Source: Bdellovibrio sp.
GTDB lineage: Bacteria; UBA10199; 2-02-FULL-44-16; DYJF01
Reading direction: 5' to 3'
Length of the DNA: 32,468 nt
NCBI GenBank assembly: GCA_020723205.1
Contig: DYJF01000001.1
Span: 31,414 to 63,881, forward strand
The notes under the pieces were generated by a model that was given only the letters and a program-made list of their open reading frames with translations, was not told where the DNA came from and did no database searches. Within the stretch, counting starts at the first letter, position 1; each line of letters starts with the position of its first letter. The translations under genes were made by a program, and so were the position numbers. Positions 1 through 7,496 of the stretch are shown one piece after another.

Positions 1-445
1 CCAACGTGCCTTGCGGACAGGAGAACGACGCCTCTACCATATCGGCGCCGGCGCCCTCAAGACGACGGACAAGCTCCGACCAGTCATCCATTGTCTGGCC
101 CGTGATACTCCCGATGACAACTTTATCCGGGAATTCCCTCTTAAGCACGCCTACCCGTTCCTCGATGACGGTAACGTCGTAATGGCTTATGAGGTCGATG
201 TTCGTGAGACCCATCGCTCTTGCGTTCTCATAGCCGATGCCGCTGATCAATGGATAGACAAGGTCAACGCGCGTGCCGGGCATCGCGGTGGTCTTGAGAA
301 CGGCGCCCGCCCAGCCCGCAGCGAATCCGTCGCGGACCATTTCCAGTTCGTCCGTGGGCGGTGCCGCCGCAAGTACGAACGGGTTCGCGAAGCGCACGCC
401 GCAGAAGTCAACGCCTAGATCAACTTTTGATTCGGGATACATCAT
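1..445 (-). CDS. preA: Dihydropyrimidine dehydrogenase-type subunit PreA (dihydroorotate-dehydrogenase-like), 3' end outside window
   Basis: This is not in the ORF track as a minus ORF because it runs off the window; I translated it from the reverse strand. The visible 148 codons start MMYPESKVDLGVDFCG and continue with FANPFVLAAAPPT and GWAGAVLKTT, the N-terminal part of the FMN-binding TIM barrel of dihydroorotate/dihydropyrimidine dehydrogenases. KTT is the usual FMN-contacting lysine region. In PreA this barrel is followed by a two-cluster ferredoxin domain, which would lie beyond base 1. It is directly downstream of preT, its usual electron-input partner, so the pair probably reduces pyrimidine-like or related ring substrates with NAD(P)H. 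Two ATGs in tandem (445, 442) are possible starts. The only Shine-Dalgarno-like tract, GGGGAGG, is about 13 bases upstream and comes from the adjacent repeat. An alternative is a dihydroorotate dehydrogenase PyrD; the preT neighbour argues against it. Confidence 0.8.
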   Translation of the reverse strand, partial: MMYPESKVDLGVDFCGVRFANPFVLAAAPPTDELEMVRDGFAAGWAGAVLKTTAMPGTRVDLVYPLISGIGYENARAMGLTNIDLISHYDVTVIEERVGVLKREFPDKVVIGSITGQTMDDWSELVRRLEGAGADMVEASFSCPQGTL

Positions 446-456
446 AATATCTTAAA

Positions 457-538
457 TTCCTCCCCTTTGTAAGGGGAGGTTAGGTGGGGTAGATGACGAA
501 CTACCTCCCCTTTCCCCCTCCTTACAAAGGAGGGGAAC
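457..538. repeat. Composite palindromic repeat (CCCCTTTGTAAGGGG family), copy 1
   Basis: Each arm contains a short palindrome, CCTCCCCTTTGTAAGGGGAG on the left and CTCCTTACAAAGGAGGGGA on the right, followed by a G-rich or C-rich tail ending in GTAG/CTAC. The arms are inverted around ATGACGAA. The element fills the preT-preA gap and overlaps the last codons of preT, providing its TAA stop. The architecture matches copies at 4745-4816 and 24642-24718. Confidence 0.8.
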
Positions 539-1823
539 CCTTCAAATACACATCTATCTTTACCGCCGCTTTCTTCCCCATGCCAACCGCCCACGCTGCG
601 GTTCCGCCTCCGGTAACGCAATCCCCTCCGGCGAAAACTCCCTGCGCGGAGGCCATCATCGTCTCCTTGTGGACCGCGATCTTGCCGTCGGAGGTCGTCC
701 TCAATCCGAGATCGGACGACGGTCCCTGCCCCGTCGCGACGATGACGGTATCACACGGGATCACGAACTCCGGCCCCTCCACAACATAGCTTCGCTCTGT
801 TCCGGGAACGGGCTCGTTCCACTTTATCCGCGCGCACCTGACGCCGGTCGCTTTTTCCTGTCCCACGACGGAACGAACCATTACCCGGAAGTAGAACTCG
901 ACGCCGTCGTTCCACGCCGCATCGACCTCTTCCTTATATGCAGGCATCTCCCGCTGCGTGCGGCGGTAGAGCATGAAACATTCCGCCCCCGCGCGTCTGG
1001 CCACCCTCGCAGCGTCTATCGCGGTATCGCCGCCGCCGATAACGACCGTCCTTTTGCCCACATCGGGCATCCGTCCCTGTTTGGAAGCGGTCAGAAAATC
1101 CAGCGCTTGATGGACCTGCTTGAACCGGCTTCCTATCAGATCACTGCCCACGGGTTTTTGAAGACCGCAGCCGACGAAGACCGCGTCATAACCTTTTGAT
1201 AAGAGTTCCTCCGGACGCCCCATCGCATTGAGGCAGGAGAACTCCACGCCGAGTTTTTTGATGAACTCTATCTCAAAATCGAGGACGGCGGGAGGCAGGC
1301 GGAATGAAGGAATGACCCTTCGGAGCATGCCGCCTATCTCCGGCCCTTCCTCGAAAACTCTTACGATATAACCCCTGACAGCAAGCTCCGCGGCGCATCC
1401 CAAGCCCGCCGGACCGGCGCCGACCACCGCGACATTTTTCCCGTTACGAACGGGAGGAGCCGGTTCGATCATGCCCTGCAGGCGCTCGCGATCGGTAACG
1501 AACCGCTGCAGGGCCGCAATGTCTATTGGACGGGTGAGACCCGCCGCTGTGCACCCCTTGGCGCACTGCGAGCCGGCGGGGCAGATGTATGCGCAGCTCC
1601 CCGAAAGAATATTGTCACTTTTGAGAAGCTTTACGGCCCCGTCGAAGTTCTCAAAACGGATCTTCCTGATGAAACCGCGTGCGTCCACGCCTGCCGGGCA
1701 ATCGCAGGAACAGGGCGCATCGGCACACATCAGGCACCTTGACGCCTCGATCATCGCCTGCTGTATCGTGTATCCCTCTTCCAAAGTGACCCCTTCAAAG
1801 GGAGGATTCGACCACACCTTCAT
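522..1823 (-). CDS. preT: NAD(P)-dependent dihydropyrimidine dehydrogenase subunit PreT / GltD-like flavoprotein
   Basis: The 433-residue protein has the GltD/PreT layout. An N-terminal Fe-S domain has cysteine groups CLMCADAPCSCDCPAG (about residues 30-45) and CAYICPAGSQCAKGC (about 77-91). An FAD-binding Rossmann motif VGAGPAGLGCA follows near 135, then an NAD(P)H-binding motif IGGGDTAIDAA near 265, and a C-terminal FAD motif GVFAGGDCVTGG. It would pass electrons from NAD(P)H through FAD and Fe-S clusters to PreA, encoded just downstream. The last residues (KGSPPL and TAA stop) are read from the palindromic repeat, so the natural C-terminus has probably been replaced or extended by a few residues. 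A small hairpin (CCCCCGAT/ATCGAGGGG) lies 20-40 bases upstream; its role is unknown. GltD of glutamate synthase is the main alternative, but no gltB is present and PreA follows. Confidence 0.85.
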   Translation of the reverse strand: MKVWSNPPFEGVTLEEGYTIQQAMIEASRCLMCADAPCSCDCPAGVDARGFIRKIRFENFDGAVKLLKSDNILSGSCAYICPAGSQCAKGCTAAGLTRPIDIAALQRFVTDRERLQGMIEPAPPVRNGKNVAVVGAGPAGLGCAAELAVRGYIVRVFEEGPEIGGMLRRVIPSFRLPPAVLDFEIEFIKKLGVEFSCLNAMGRPEELLSKGYDAVFVGCGLQKPVGSDLIGSRFKQVHQALDFLTASKQGRMPDVGKRTVVIGGGDTAIDAARVARRAGAECFMLYRRTQREMPAYKEEVDAAWNDGVEFYFRVMVRSVVGQEKATGVRCARIKWNEPVPGTERSYVVEGPEFVIPCDTVIVATGQGPSSDLGLRTTSDGKIAVHKETMMASAQGVFAGGDCVTGGGTAAWAVGMGKKAAVKIDVYLKGSPPL

Positions 1824-1861
1824 CTTTTTATCAAGCCAGTTCCCCCGATCACATCGAGGGG

Positions 1862-1889
1862 TTGCTTTTTCCCGGATTTCTGGTATAAG
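1862..1889 (+). promoter_or_regulatory. Probable sigma70 extended -10 promoter for the ACT-domain gene
   Basis: TTGCTT (1862-1867) and TATAAG (1884-1889) are 16 bases apart, and TGG precedes the -10 box, giving an extended -10. A start site near 1896 would leave about 40 bases of leader before the ATG at 1938, which has a good AAAGGAG ribosome site. The promoter lies in the divergent spacer with preT. Confidence 0.45.
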
Positions 1890-1937
1890 CGCCCGCTGAT
1901 GCGTTGAAATATAACCGAACGAAAGGAGAAAAAAGGT

Positions 1938-2348
1938 ATGGCGCCCAAAGCAAAGAAGACGACAGAGCTGTTCATCATGACGCCCAACACACTGGGGTCC
2001 CTAACGAAGATCACGAACCCGCTCACCAAGAACGGCATCAACATCGAGGGATACTGCGCCTACGAGTGGGGCAAAGAGGCGGCATATCGCATCATCACCG
2101 ACGATAACTTAAAGGCCCGCACGGTCCTCTCCAAAGAGGGTTTTGCAGTCGAAGAAAATCCGACGGTTCTGTGGGAGATCAACAACAAGCCCGGGTTCTT
2201 AAAGAAGGCCACGGAGGCCCTCTCTGCCGCGCACATCAACATCTTCTGCAGCTATTGCACGACGATGGTCGGCGGCAAAAAGACCTCGACCGCCTTCACG
2301 ACGAACGACGCCGAAAAGACGTTCGCGGTATTGAACCAGCTTGGCTAG
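1938..2348 (+). CDS. Tandem ACT-domain protein, probable amino-acid-binding regulator
   Basis: The 136-residue soluble protein consists of two ACT-like repeats (about 9-66 and 72-133). The first begins LFIMTPNTLGSLTKIT and the second VLWEINNKPGFLKKATEAL; both show the typical beta-alpha start with a glycine before the first helix (NTLGSL, NKPGFL). No enzymatic or DNA-binding domain is attached. ACT pairs of this kind usually bind amino acids and regulate a partner, but the ligand and partner cannot be read from the sequence. AAAGGAGA lies about 10 bases before the ATG. The gene is a single transcription unit with its own promoter and terminator, between preT (divergent) and brnQ (convergent). 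The shorter overlapping plus-frame ORFs at 1904-2107 and 2171-2425 are shadows. Confidence 0.8.
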   Translation: MAPKAKKTTELFIMTPNTLGSLTKITNPLTKNGINIEGYCAYEWGKEAAYRIITDDNLKARTVLSKEGFAVEENPTVLWEINNKPGFLKKATEALSAAHINIFCSYCTTMVGGKKTSTAFTTNDAEKTFAVLNQLG

Positions 2349-2368
2349 ACGATCTATTTAAGATAACG

Positions 2369-2405
2369 AACCGGCGCCGCGTCTTGACCGGCGCCGGTTT
2401 TTTTT
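2369..2405 (+). terminator. Rho-independent terminator after the ACT-domain gene
   Basis: A perfect 10-bp stem, AACCGGCGCC with GGCGCCGGTT, encloses an 11-base loop and runs directly into eight T residues. It starts 20 bases after the ACT stop codon. The opposite strand lacks a T tract, so it mainly serves the plus strand. Confidence 0.9.
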
Positions 2406-2421
2406 GGAAGGCAACCCCCGC

Positions 2422-3717
2422 TTAAACCGCATCGTCCATTTTCACGTAGCTGTTTCTGACCAGTCCCCCCGCGATTCCCAGTATCGCCGCTGGCAAGAGC
2501 CACCCCAGTCCGTGGTTCGTAAGAGGCAGAACGTCGAAAAGCGCGTTTATCGACTCCGCTTCTATGCCGGAACGATGCAGGGCGTCGATGATGCCGTAGC
2601 TGAAGGCGCCCGCGACCGCACCGCGCCAAATATTGCGCCTCCTCAAGACGCCGCTGAAAAGCGTCAGGACGACCATCACCATGACCGTAGGGTAAAGCGC
2701 AACGAGGGCCGGTATCGCTATCCTGACGATCATCTCAACGCCGGCATTTGATAGGACAAAGCTCACCGCACACACAGCGACGCAGACCGATTTGTAGCCG
2801 ATGCGCCCCTTCTTAAGCTCGCTGAAATATTCTCCGCAGACGGCTGTCAGACCGATGGCGGTCGTAAGGCACGCCATCGAGACCGCGACACCCAAGACCG
2901 TCGCGCCCGCCGTTCCCATAAGCCGCTGCGAGATCGCCACGAGCAGTTCGGTCCTTGTCAGGTCGCCCGAGATCGCTCCACTTGTTGCGCCGAGATAGAT
3001 AAGCCCGCCGTAGACCACAGCCAGACCGCAGGCGGATATTATCCCCGCCTTGACGATCGTGGATATCTGCGCCCTTTTGTCCCCGATTCCTTTGTTCTTC
3101 AAGTCGTTCAGCATGACGATGCCGAAGATCGTCGCGGCCATCAGGTCCATCGTTTGATAACCCTCGACGAGACTCCTTCCGAAGACGTGAGAATGCATCG
3201 TGGCGGCAGGCAGGGCAACGGGCCATATGACCCCCGATACGATCAGCGCAAGAAGCGCTAGCAACAGAAGCGGGGTCAGTATCTTTCCTATGAGGTCCAC
3301 GACAGAAAGAGGATTCACCGTGAAGACGAGCACGACGGCAAAATACGCGAAAGAGAAAAGCCAGGTGTTAAGCCACGGAAAATTCGGCGCTATCCCCAGC
3401 TCGAATGTCGTAGCGCACGTGCGGGGTATCGCGAGCAGGGGGCCGATGGCGAGCATGACGGCCAAGGTGAGTATCTTGGCGATGCGCCTGTCCACGCGCG
3501 CCGCGATTTTGTCGATGCCGCCGTCCGCCTTTGCAACCGCAAGTATCCCCATGAGCGGAAGACCGACCCCTGTCAAGAGAAACCCCGGGATTGCCAGCCA
3601 ATACCTATCGCCGAAAAGACGGCCGAGCGTCGGCGGAAAGATGAGATTGCCGGCGCCGAAGAACATGGCGAAAAGAGCGAACCCCAGGACCAATATCTGC
3701 CGTTTACGTACGATCAT
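2422..3717 (-). CDS. brnQ: BrnQ-type branched-chain amino acid carrier (LIVCS family)
   Basis: The 431-residue protein is hydrophobic throughout, with about 12 predicted membrane segments. Its N-terminus, KRQILVLGFALFAMFFGAGNLIFPP, has the FGAGNLIFP signature of branched-chain amino acid:cation symporters. Later segments (GPLLAIPRTCATTFELG, LNDLKNKG) also fit the family. Its ATG overlaps the ygeW stop in an ATGA junction, so translation is probably coupled and it belongs to the amidohydrolase-ygeY-ygeW operon. Family membership indicates import of Leu/Ile/Val with Na+ or H+. The operon context leaves open that it carries an amino-acid-like substrate or product of that pathway, which is inference. 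The length is normal for the family. Confidence 0.88.
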   Translation of the reverse strand: MIVRKRQILVLGFALFAMFFGAGNLIFPPTLGRLFGDRYWLAIPGFLLTGVGLPLMGILAVAKADGGIDKIAARVDRRIAKILTLAVMLAIGPLLAIPRTCATTFELGIAPNFPWLNTWLFSFAYFAVVLVFTVNPLSVVDLIGKILTPLLLLALLALIVSGVIWPVALPAATMHSHVFGRSLVEGYQTMDLMAATIFGIVMLNDLKNKGIGDKRAQISTIVKAGIISACGLAVVYGGLIYLGATSGAISGDLTRTELLVAISQRLMGTAGATVLGVAVSMACLTTAIGLTAVCGEYFSELKKGRIGYKSVCVAVCAVSFVLSNAGVEMIVRIAIPALVALYPTVMVMVVLTLFSGVLRRRNIWRGAVAGAFSYGIIDALHRSGIEAESINALFDVLPLTNHGLGWLLPAAILGIAGGLVRNSYVKMDDAV

Positions 3718-4724
3718 TTCACACCGCCCATGGTCAGGGCCATGACCGCCTTTGCCGTGTGGAGGCGGTTCTCCGCCTCATCGTATATGATGGACCAGTC
3801 GTCGTTGTCTATGACCTCATCCGTCACTTCCCGACCGCGATCTGCAGGCATCGCGTGCATGTACTTCACGTCCTTTGACGCGAGCTTCATACGGCGCGCG
3901 TCGCATATCCAGTCCCTGTTTTTTTCGAGGTTCGCCTTCATCGCCTTCTTGTGTTCATCGTCGTCTTTGTAATCTTTGAAATGCGCGAAACCGCCCCAGT
4001 TCTTGGGTATAACCACCTGCGCGCCTTCGAAGCCGGCGTCCATGTTGTCGACGAAGCGCAAGTTGCCGCCGTTCTCCTTCGCGTTCTTTCGGGCCGTATC
4101 CACCAGCTCCGGCATCAACGGAAATTCATTCGGGGCCGCGACAGTGACGTCCATACCATAGCGCGCAAAGAGCATGATCTGCGTCTGCGGAACCGAGAGC
4201 GGCTTCGCATGAGACGTCGCATAGGCCCAGCTGATGCAAACTTTGAGGCCCTTCAGATTGCGCCCAAATTTTTCCTGCATGACCATAAGATCTGCAAGCC
4301 CCTGCATCGGGTGATAATAATCGTCCTGAAGATTTAAGATCGGGATCGAGGACCACTTTTCCATCTCGCGCAGATATTTATTGCCGATTCCGTAGAAACA
4401 GTTGCGGCAGGCGATGGCATGTCCCATGCGCGACAAGACAATCGCCGTGTCCTTTGGGCTTTCACCATGAGACAGCTGCATCTTGTCCGCGGTAAGGTCG
4501 TGCGCGTGGCCGCCCAATTGCGTGATGCCCGCCTCCATTGAATTTCTCGTGCGCGTGGACTGCTCGAAGAAGATCATGAAGACGGTCTGATCGGGCAAAT
4601 ATCTCGTCGGCGCTCGTTTCTTGAATTTATCCTTAAGGTCGTATGAGAGATCGAGCGCACGATCGATCTCCTCTTTGGACCAATCCTGTTCCGTTATAAA
4701 ATGCCGGCCTGAAAGCGATGACAT
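3714..4724 (-). CDS. ygeW: YgeW-type (knotted) carbamoyltransferase
   Basis: The 336-residue enzyme belongs to the aspartate/ornithine carbamoyltransferase superfamily. The carbamoyl-phosphate loop FEQSTRTRNS is at residues 53-62, HGES at 86-89 and HPMQGLADL at 138-146. The second domain carries WAYATSHAKPLSVPQ and GMDVT, which resemble E. coli YgeW closely and differ from ArgF/ArgI. The HCLP motif of classic enzymes and of YgeW as I recall it is here HAMPADRG, replacing the cysteine, and the protein is about 60 residues shorter than E. coli YgeW. The substrate is not proven; in the YgeW family an ureido compound may be split to carbamoyl phosphate or built from it. AGGAGG lies 4 bases before the ATG. 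It lies between ygeY upstream and brnQ downstream (4-base overlap). Confidence 0.82.
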   Translation of the reverse strand: MSSLSGRHFITEQDWSKEEIDRALDLSYDLKDKFKKRAPTRYLPDQTVFMIFFEQSTRTRNSMEAGITQLGGHAHDLTADKMQLSHGESPKDTAIVLSRMGHAIACRNCFYGIGNKYLREMEKWSSIPILNLQDDYYHPMQGLADLMVMQEKFGRNLKGLKVCISWAYATSHAKPLSVPQTQIMLFARYGMDVTVAAPNEFPLMPELVDTARKNAKENGGNLRFVDNMDAGFEGAQVVIPKNWGGFAHFKDYKDDDEHKKAMKANLEKNRDWICDARRMKLASKDVKYMHAMPADRGREVTDEVIDNDDWSIIYDEAENRLHTAKAVMALTMGGVK

Positions 4725-4744
4725 AAGACCTCCTGTTCAACATC

Positions 4745-4816
4745 TCTCCCCCTTTGTAAGGGGAAGTTGGAGGGGGTAGATCTACCCTCCCTGTCCATCC
4801 CTTACAAAGGGAAGGA
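4745..4816. repeat. Composite palindromic repeat (CCCCTTTGTAAGGGG family), copy 2
   Basis: The left arm, CTCCCCCTTTGTAAGGGGAA and a G-rich tail, is mirrored by a right arm ending CCCTTACAAAGGGAAGG. The symmetric centre is TAGATCTA (about 4777-4784). The element fills the ygeY-ygeW gap and forms the last roughly eleven codons and the TAG stop of ygeY. It has the same centre as the copy at 24642-24718. Confidence 0.82.
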
Positions 4817-5990
4817 ACCTCTTAGGAAACGAGGCATAAAACGCGGCCGCTTTTGAAAGATGTTCGGTCGGTATCCATTCGTTAGGCGCGTGGGCCTGCT
4901 CCTCGAAACCCGGGCCGAAGCCGATACAGGGGATATCGTGCATTCCGCAGATGGCGACACCGTTGGTGGAAAAGGTCCACTTGTCTATCTGCGGCGTCCC
5001 GCCAAAAAGTTCCCTGTAGGCCGTAACCGCGGCTTTCACCGCCTTGTGGTCTTCAGGGATCGTCCAAGTGGGATAATATTTTTCCGTTGGATAAATTTTT
5101 CCTGTGTACGCGGCCTTTTCATATTTTGGAACGACAACCTTGCCGCCCGCCTGCCTCACGATCTCGTCGATCTGACCTACCGCGATCTCTTTCGTCTCCC
5201 CCGCCGTGAGCCTTCGATCCAAATATATGCTGCAGCCGTCGGGGACGGCGCACTGCGAAGGCCCGACCGATGATATTTGGCTCACTACAACAGTACCCTT
5301 TCCCAAAAATTGATCATGCCTTAATTTTTCATTGAGCTCCGCAATCTTCAAAGTGAGCGGTGCCATTTTGTATATTGCGTTGTCGCCGCGCTCGGGGGCG
5401 CTGCCGTGAGCGGACCTGCCCTTCACTGAAACTTCCATCTCCATGCGGCCGCGGTGGCCGCGATATATCCGAAGGCCGGTTGGCTCCGTGAGCACGCACA
5501 CATCGGGCCTGACCTTCTCTTCCCTTATGAGATATTGCCAGCAGAGGCCGTCGCAGTCCTCCTCCATAACGGTACCGGTCACGAGCAACGTATAGTCGCC
5601 CTCAAGCCCCAGCTCTTTTATCAATTTTCCCGCATAGACCATCGAGGCCATGCCGCCCTTTTGGTCCGCCGCCCCCCTGCCCCACACCCTGCCATCCTTC
5701 ACATGTCCCTTGAACGGATCGAAATCCCAGAGTTCGCGGTTGCCGACGTCGACCGTATCGATATGGGCGTCCATCGCGATGACGGTCCTGCCCTTTCCCA
5801 TCCTCCCGACGATGGAGCCCAGACCGTCCACGCGCACATCGTCGAAGCCGGCCTTTTTCATCTCAAGACCGATCCGCTCTACGACGGCCCTTTCTTCGCC
5901 GGAAAGGGACGGGATCGAGATAATGTCGGCCAGAAATCGGGCGATCTCCGGCTCAAGATTTTTTGCTTTTTTTAATAGGTCCTTTTCCAT
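4782..5990 (-). CDS. ygeY: YgeY-type M20 metallohydrolase (selenium-metabolism-linked family)
   Basis: This is an M20/ArgE/DapE-type dizinc amidohydrolase. The ligand set is visible: DAHIDTVD (His76, Asp78), RGAADQKGG (Asp109), EED (Glu143 base, Glu144), TEPTG (Glu169) and EQAHAPNEW with the last His. HGSAPERGDNA marks the start of the lid/dimerisation domain. M20 enzymes cleave N-acyl or N-carbamoyl amino acids and dipeptides; the YgeY branch accompanies YgeW and SsnA in purine/selenium-linked clusters. I chose the ATG at 5990 (MEKDLLKKAK) because the ORF-track start is a GTG inside the upstream gene; a GTG at 6014 overlapping the upstream stop is a possible alternative. The C-terminal tail LPFVRDGQGG is encoded by the palindromic repeat and looks non-native. 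Confidence 0.85.
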   Translation of the reverse strand: MEKDLLKKAKNLEPEIARFLADIISIPSLSGEERAVVERIGLEMKKAGFDDVRVDGLGSIVGRMGKGRTVIAMDAHIDTVDVGNRELWDFDPFKGHVKDGRVWGRGAADQKGGMASMVYAGKLIKELGLEGDYTLLVTGTVMEEDCDGLCWQYLIREEKVRPDVCVLTEPTGLRIYRGHRGRMEMEVSVKGRSAHGSAPERGDNAIYKMAPLTLKIAELNEKLRHDQFLGKGTVVVSQISSVGPSQCAVPDGCSIYLDRRLTAGETKEIAVGQIDEIVRQAGGKVVVPKYEKAAYTGKIYPTEKYYPTWTIPEDHKAVKAAVTAYRELFGGTPQIDKWTFSTNGVAICGMHDIPCIGFGPGFEEQAHAPNEWIPTEHLSKAAAFYASFPKRFLPFVRDGQGG

Positions 5991-6013
5991 AGTTTTGCGC
6001 TTTACGCCTTTCA

Positions 6014-7423
6014 CTAAAAAAGCGCCCCCGCCCTTATCCACCGTCCAACCCCCGCCTTGGCGACGACACCCCTCCCGTCCTCATAAACGGTCTGCCCCCG
6101 CACCATAGTGCGCACCACTTTGCCCGTAAATTCCATCCCTTCGAAGGGCGTCACCTTTCCCTTGGACTCGAACTTTTCGCCCTCGACCTTCCATTTCCTC
6201 TTCTCGTCCATTAATACGATGTCCGCGTCGCTTCCGGCCGCGATATCCCCCTTGCGCGGATAGAGCCCGAATCTTTTCGCCGCGCTCTTCGACGTAACCT
6301 CGACGAGCCGTGCAAGGGATATCCTTCCCTTCGAATAGCCCTCGGAGAACGCGTACGGCAAAAGCGTTTCCGTGCCGGGTATCCCGCCGTAGTCGGTCCA
6401 GATGGAACCGGTCTCCTTGTCCTTCTTGGGACACGGCGCATGGTCGCTCGCGAAGAAATCGAGCGTCCCGCGCTTGAGATAGTCCCAGAGCGCCTCGTTG
6501 TCCTTGGCAGTCTTGACGACGGGCGCCGTTTTGAGAGCGCTCCCCAAGCGGATGAGATCCTCGAAGTTGAACTGAAGGTAATGCGCGCACGTCTCCGCCG
6601 TGACGTCGGACCTGTCCCTCTTGGCCTCCGCAATCGCGGCTGCGGCCCCCGCCGAGCCCACGTGTACAACGTGGACGGACGAACCCGTCTCGCGCATGAT
6701 GGCCATCGCCTGCCTGACGCCGTTCTCTTCGGCGGGATCCTTTCTCGCCTCATAGTACGCCATCGGATCGCGCCTTCCCGATGTCTGCATCTGGGCCTGC
6801 CTCGAAACGACTAGCTCGCGGTCCTCGGCGTGAAGTCCCACGAGCACGCCCAGCTCCCTCGCATAACGCATGACCTCGATGAGATCCAAGGGCATAAGAT
6901 GCCTGAACTCCGCCATGCCGGAGATGAGATAGCATTTGAAACCGACCACGCCGGCCCGCCTTATGTCCTGCATGGCCCTCTGCCACGTGCCGGCCCTGTA
7001 GGCGTTGCCGGAGACCCCACCCCAGAGGGCGAAATCAACGACCGCCATCTTTTCGATGGCCGAAAGTTTTGTGTCGAGGTTTTTTTTGTCCGTCACGGAA
7101 GGGACAGACGTGTCCGGCATGTCTATGACGGTGGTGACGCCCCCCGCCGCGGCGCTCTTTGTCCCTGTCTCAAAGTCCTCCCGCTCGGTGAAACCGGGCG
7201 TATTGAAATGGACGTGGGGATCTATCGCACCGGGAAGGACAAGAAGGCCGGCCGCGTCTATGATATCCGCTTCCAAGGGATACTTCGAAGAGGCCGGCAG
7301 GACCTCCTTTATCTTTTCGCCCTCAATGACGATGTGGCACTTCTCCGTCCGGTTTTCGGTGCCATTTGAAATAGTCGCATTGGCGATCGTCAGCATCATT
7401 TTCCCCTCTAAAATCGCTCTCAT
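6014..7423 (-). CDS. Allantoinase/hydantoinase-type cyclic amidohydrolase (AllB-like)
   Basis: The TIM-barrel amidohydrolase carries the full binuclear metal set: DPHVHF (His70, His72), VGFKCY (Lys163, the carbamylated lysine), LHAED (His198), VVHVGS (His254) and ASDHAPC (Asp327). The SDHAPCP motif and the layout around GFKCYLISGM resemble allantoinase AllB more than D-hydantoinase or dihydroorotase. Family chemistry is hydrolytic opening of a cyclic ureide or imide. In E. coli the analogous slot beside ygeW/ygeY is held by hyuA. It is first in the minus operon, 23 bases before ygeY. AAGGAG precedes the ATG at 7423 by 8 bases; the ORF-track start at 7474 reaches into the csoR promoter. ATGs at 7399/7396 with GAGGGG upstream are possible shorter starts. 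Confidence 0.85.
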   Translation of the reverse strand: MRAILEGKMMLTIANATISNGTENRTEKCHIVIEGEKIKEVLPASSKYPLEADIIDAAGLLVLPGAIDPHVHFNTPGFTEREDFETGTKSAAAGGVTTVIDMPDTSVPSVTDKKNLDTKLSAIEKMAVVDFALWGGVSGNAYRAGTWQRAMQDIRRAGVVGFKCYLISGMAEFRHLMPLDLIEVMRYARELGVLVGLHAEDRELVVSRQAQMQTSGRRDPMAYYEARKDPAEENGVRQAMAIMRETGSSVHVVHVGSAGAAAAIAEAKRDRSDVTAETCAHYLQFNFEDLIRLGSALKTAPVVKTAKDNEALWDYLKRGTLDFFASDHAPCPKKDKETGSIWTDYGGIPGTETLLPYAFSEGYSKGRISLARLVEVTSKSAAKRFGLYPRKGDIAAGSDADIVLMDEKRKWKVEGEKFESKGKVTPFEGMEFTGKVVRTMVRGQTVYEDGRGVVAKAGVGRWIRAGALF

Positions 7424-7467
7424 ATCACCGCTCCTTAATATTTCCACAAAAATATAGGAATTATTAT

Positions 7468-7496
7468 TTGACATACCCTATGGGGGTATCTATAAT
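7468..7496 (+). promoter_or_regulatory. Consensus sigma70 promoter of the csoR-cus operon
   Basis: TTGACA (7468-7473) and TATAAT (7491-7496) match both consensus hexamers and are exactly 17 bases apart. Transcription would start near 7503, about 25 bases before the csoR ATG. A promoter this strong needs a repressor, consistent with the two CsoR-like palindromes on top of it. Confidence 0.9.

Noticed and set aside
457-538. CRISPR array or rho-independent terminator
   Set aside because: The repeat is one inverted unit without regular direct repeats and spacers, and there are no cas genes. The T runs after the stems are too short for a terminator.
1842-1861. Hairpin CCCCCGAT/ATCGAGGGG upstream of preT as an operator or riboswitch
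   Set aside because: The stem is short with a bulge, there is no second site and no known motif; it is too weak to call.
3714-4724. Ornithine carbamoyltransferase argF
   Set aside because: STRTR and HPMQ are shared, but the second domain (WAYATSHAKPLSVPQ, GMDVT) fits YgeW, HCLP is replaced, and no arginine genes are nearby.
6014-7423. Dihydroorotase pyrC
   Set aside because: The ASDHAPCP and GFKCYLISGM layout is allantoinase/hydantoinase-like, and no pyrB or other pyrimidine biosynthesis gene is adjacent.
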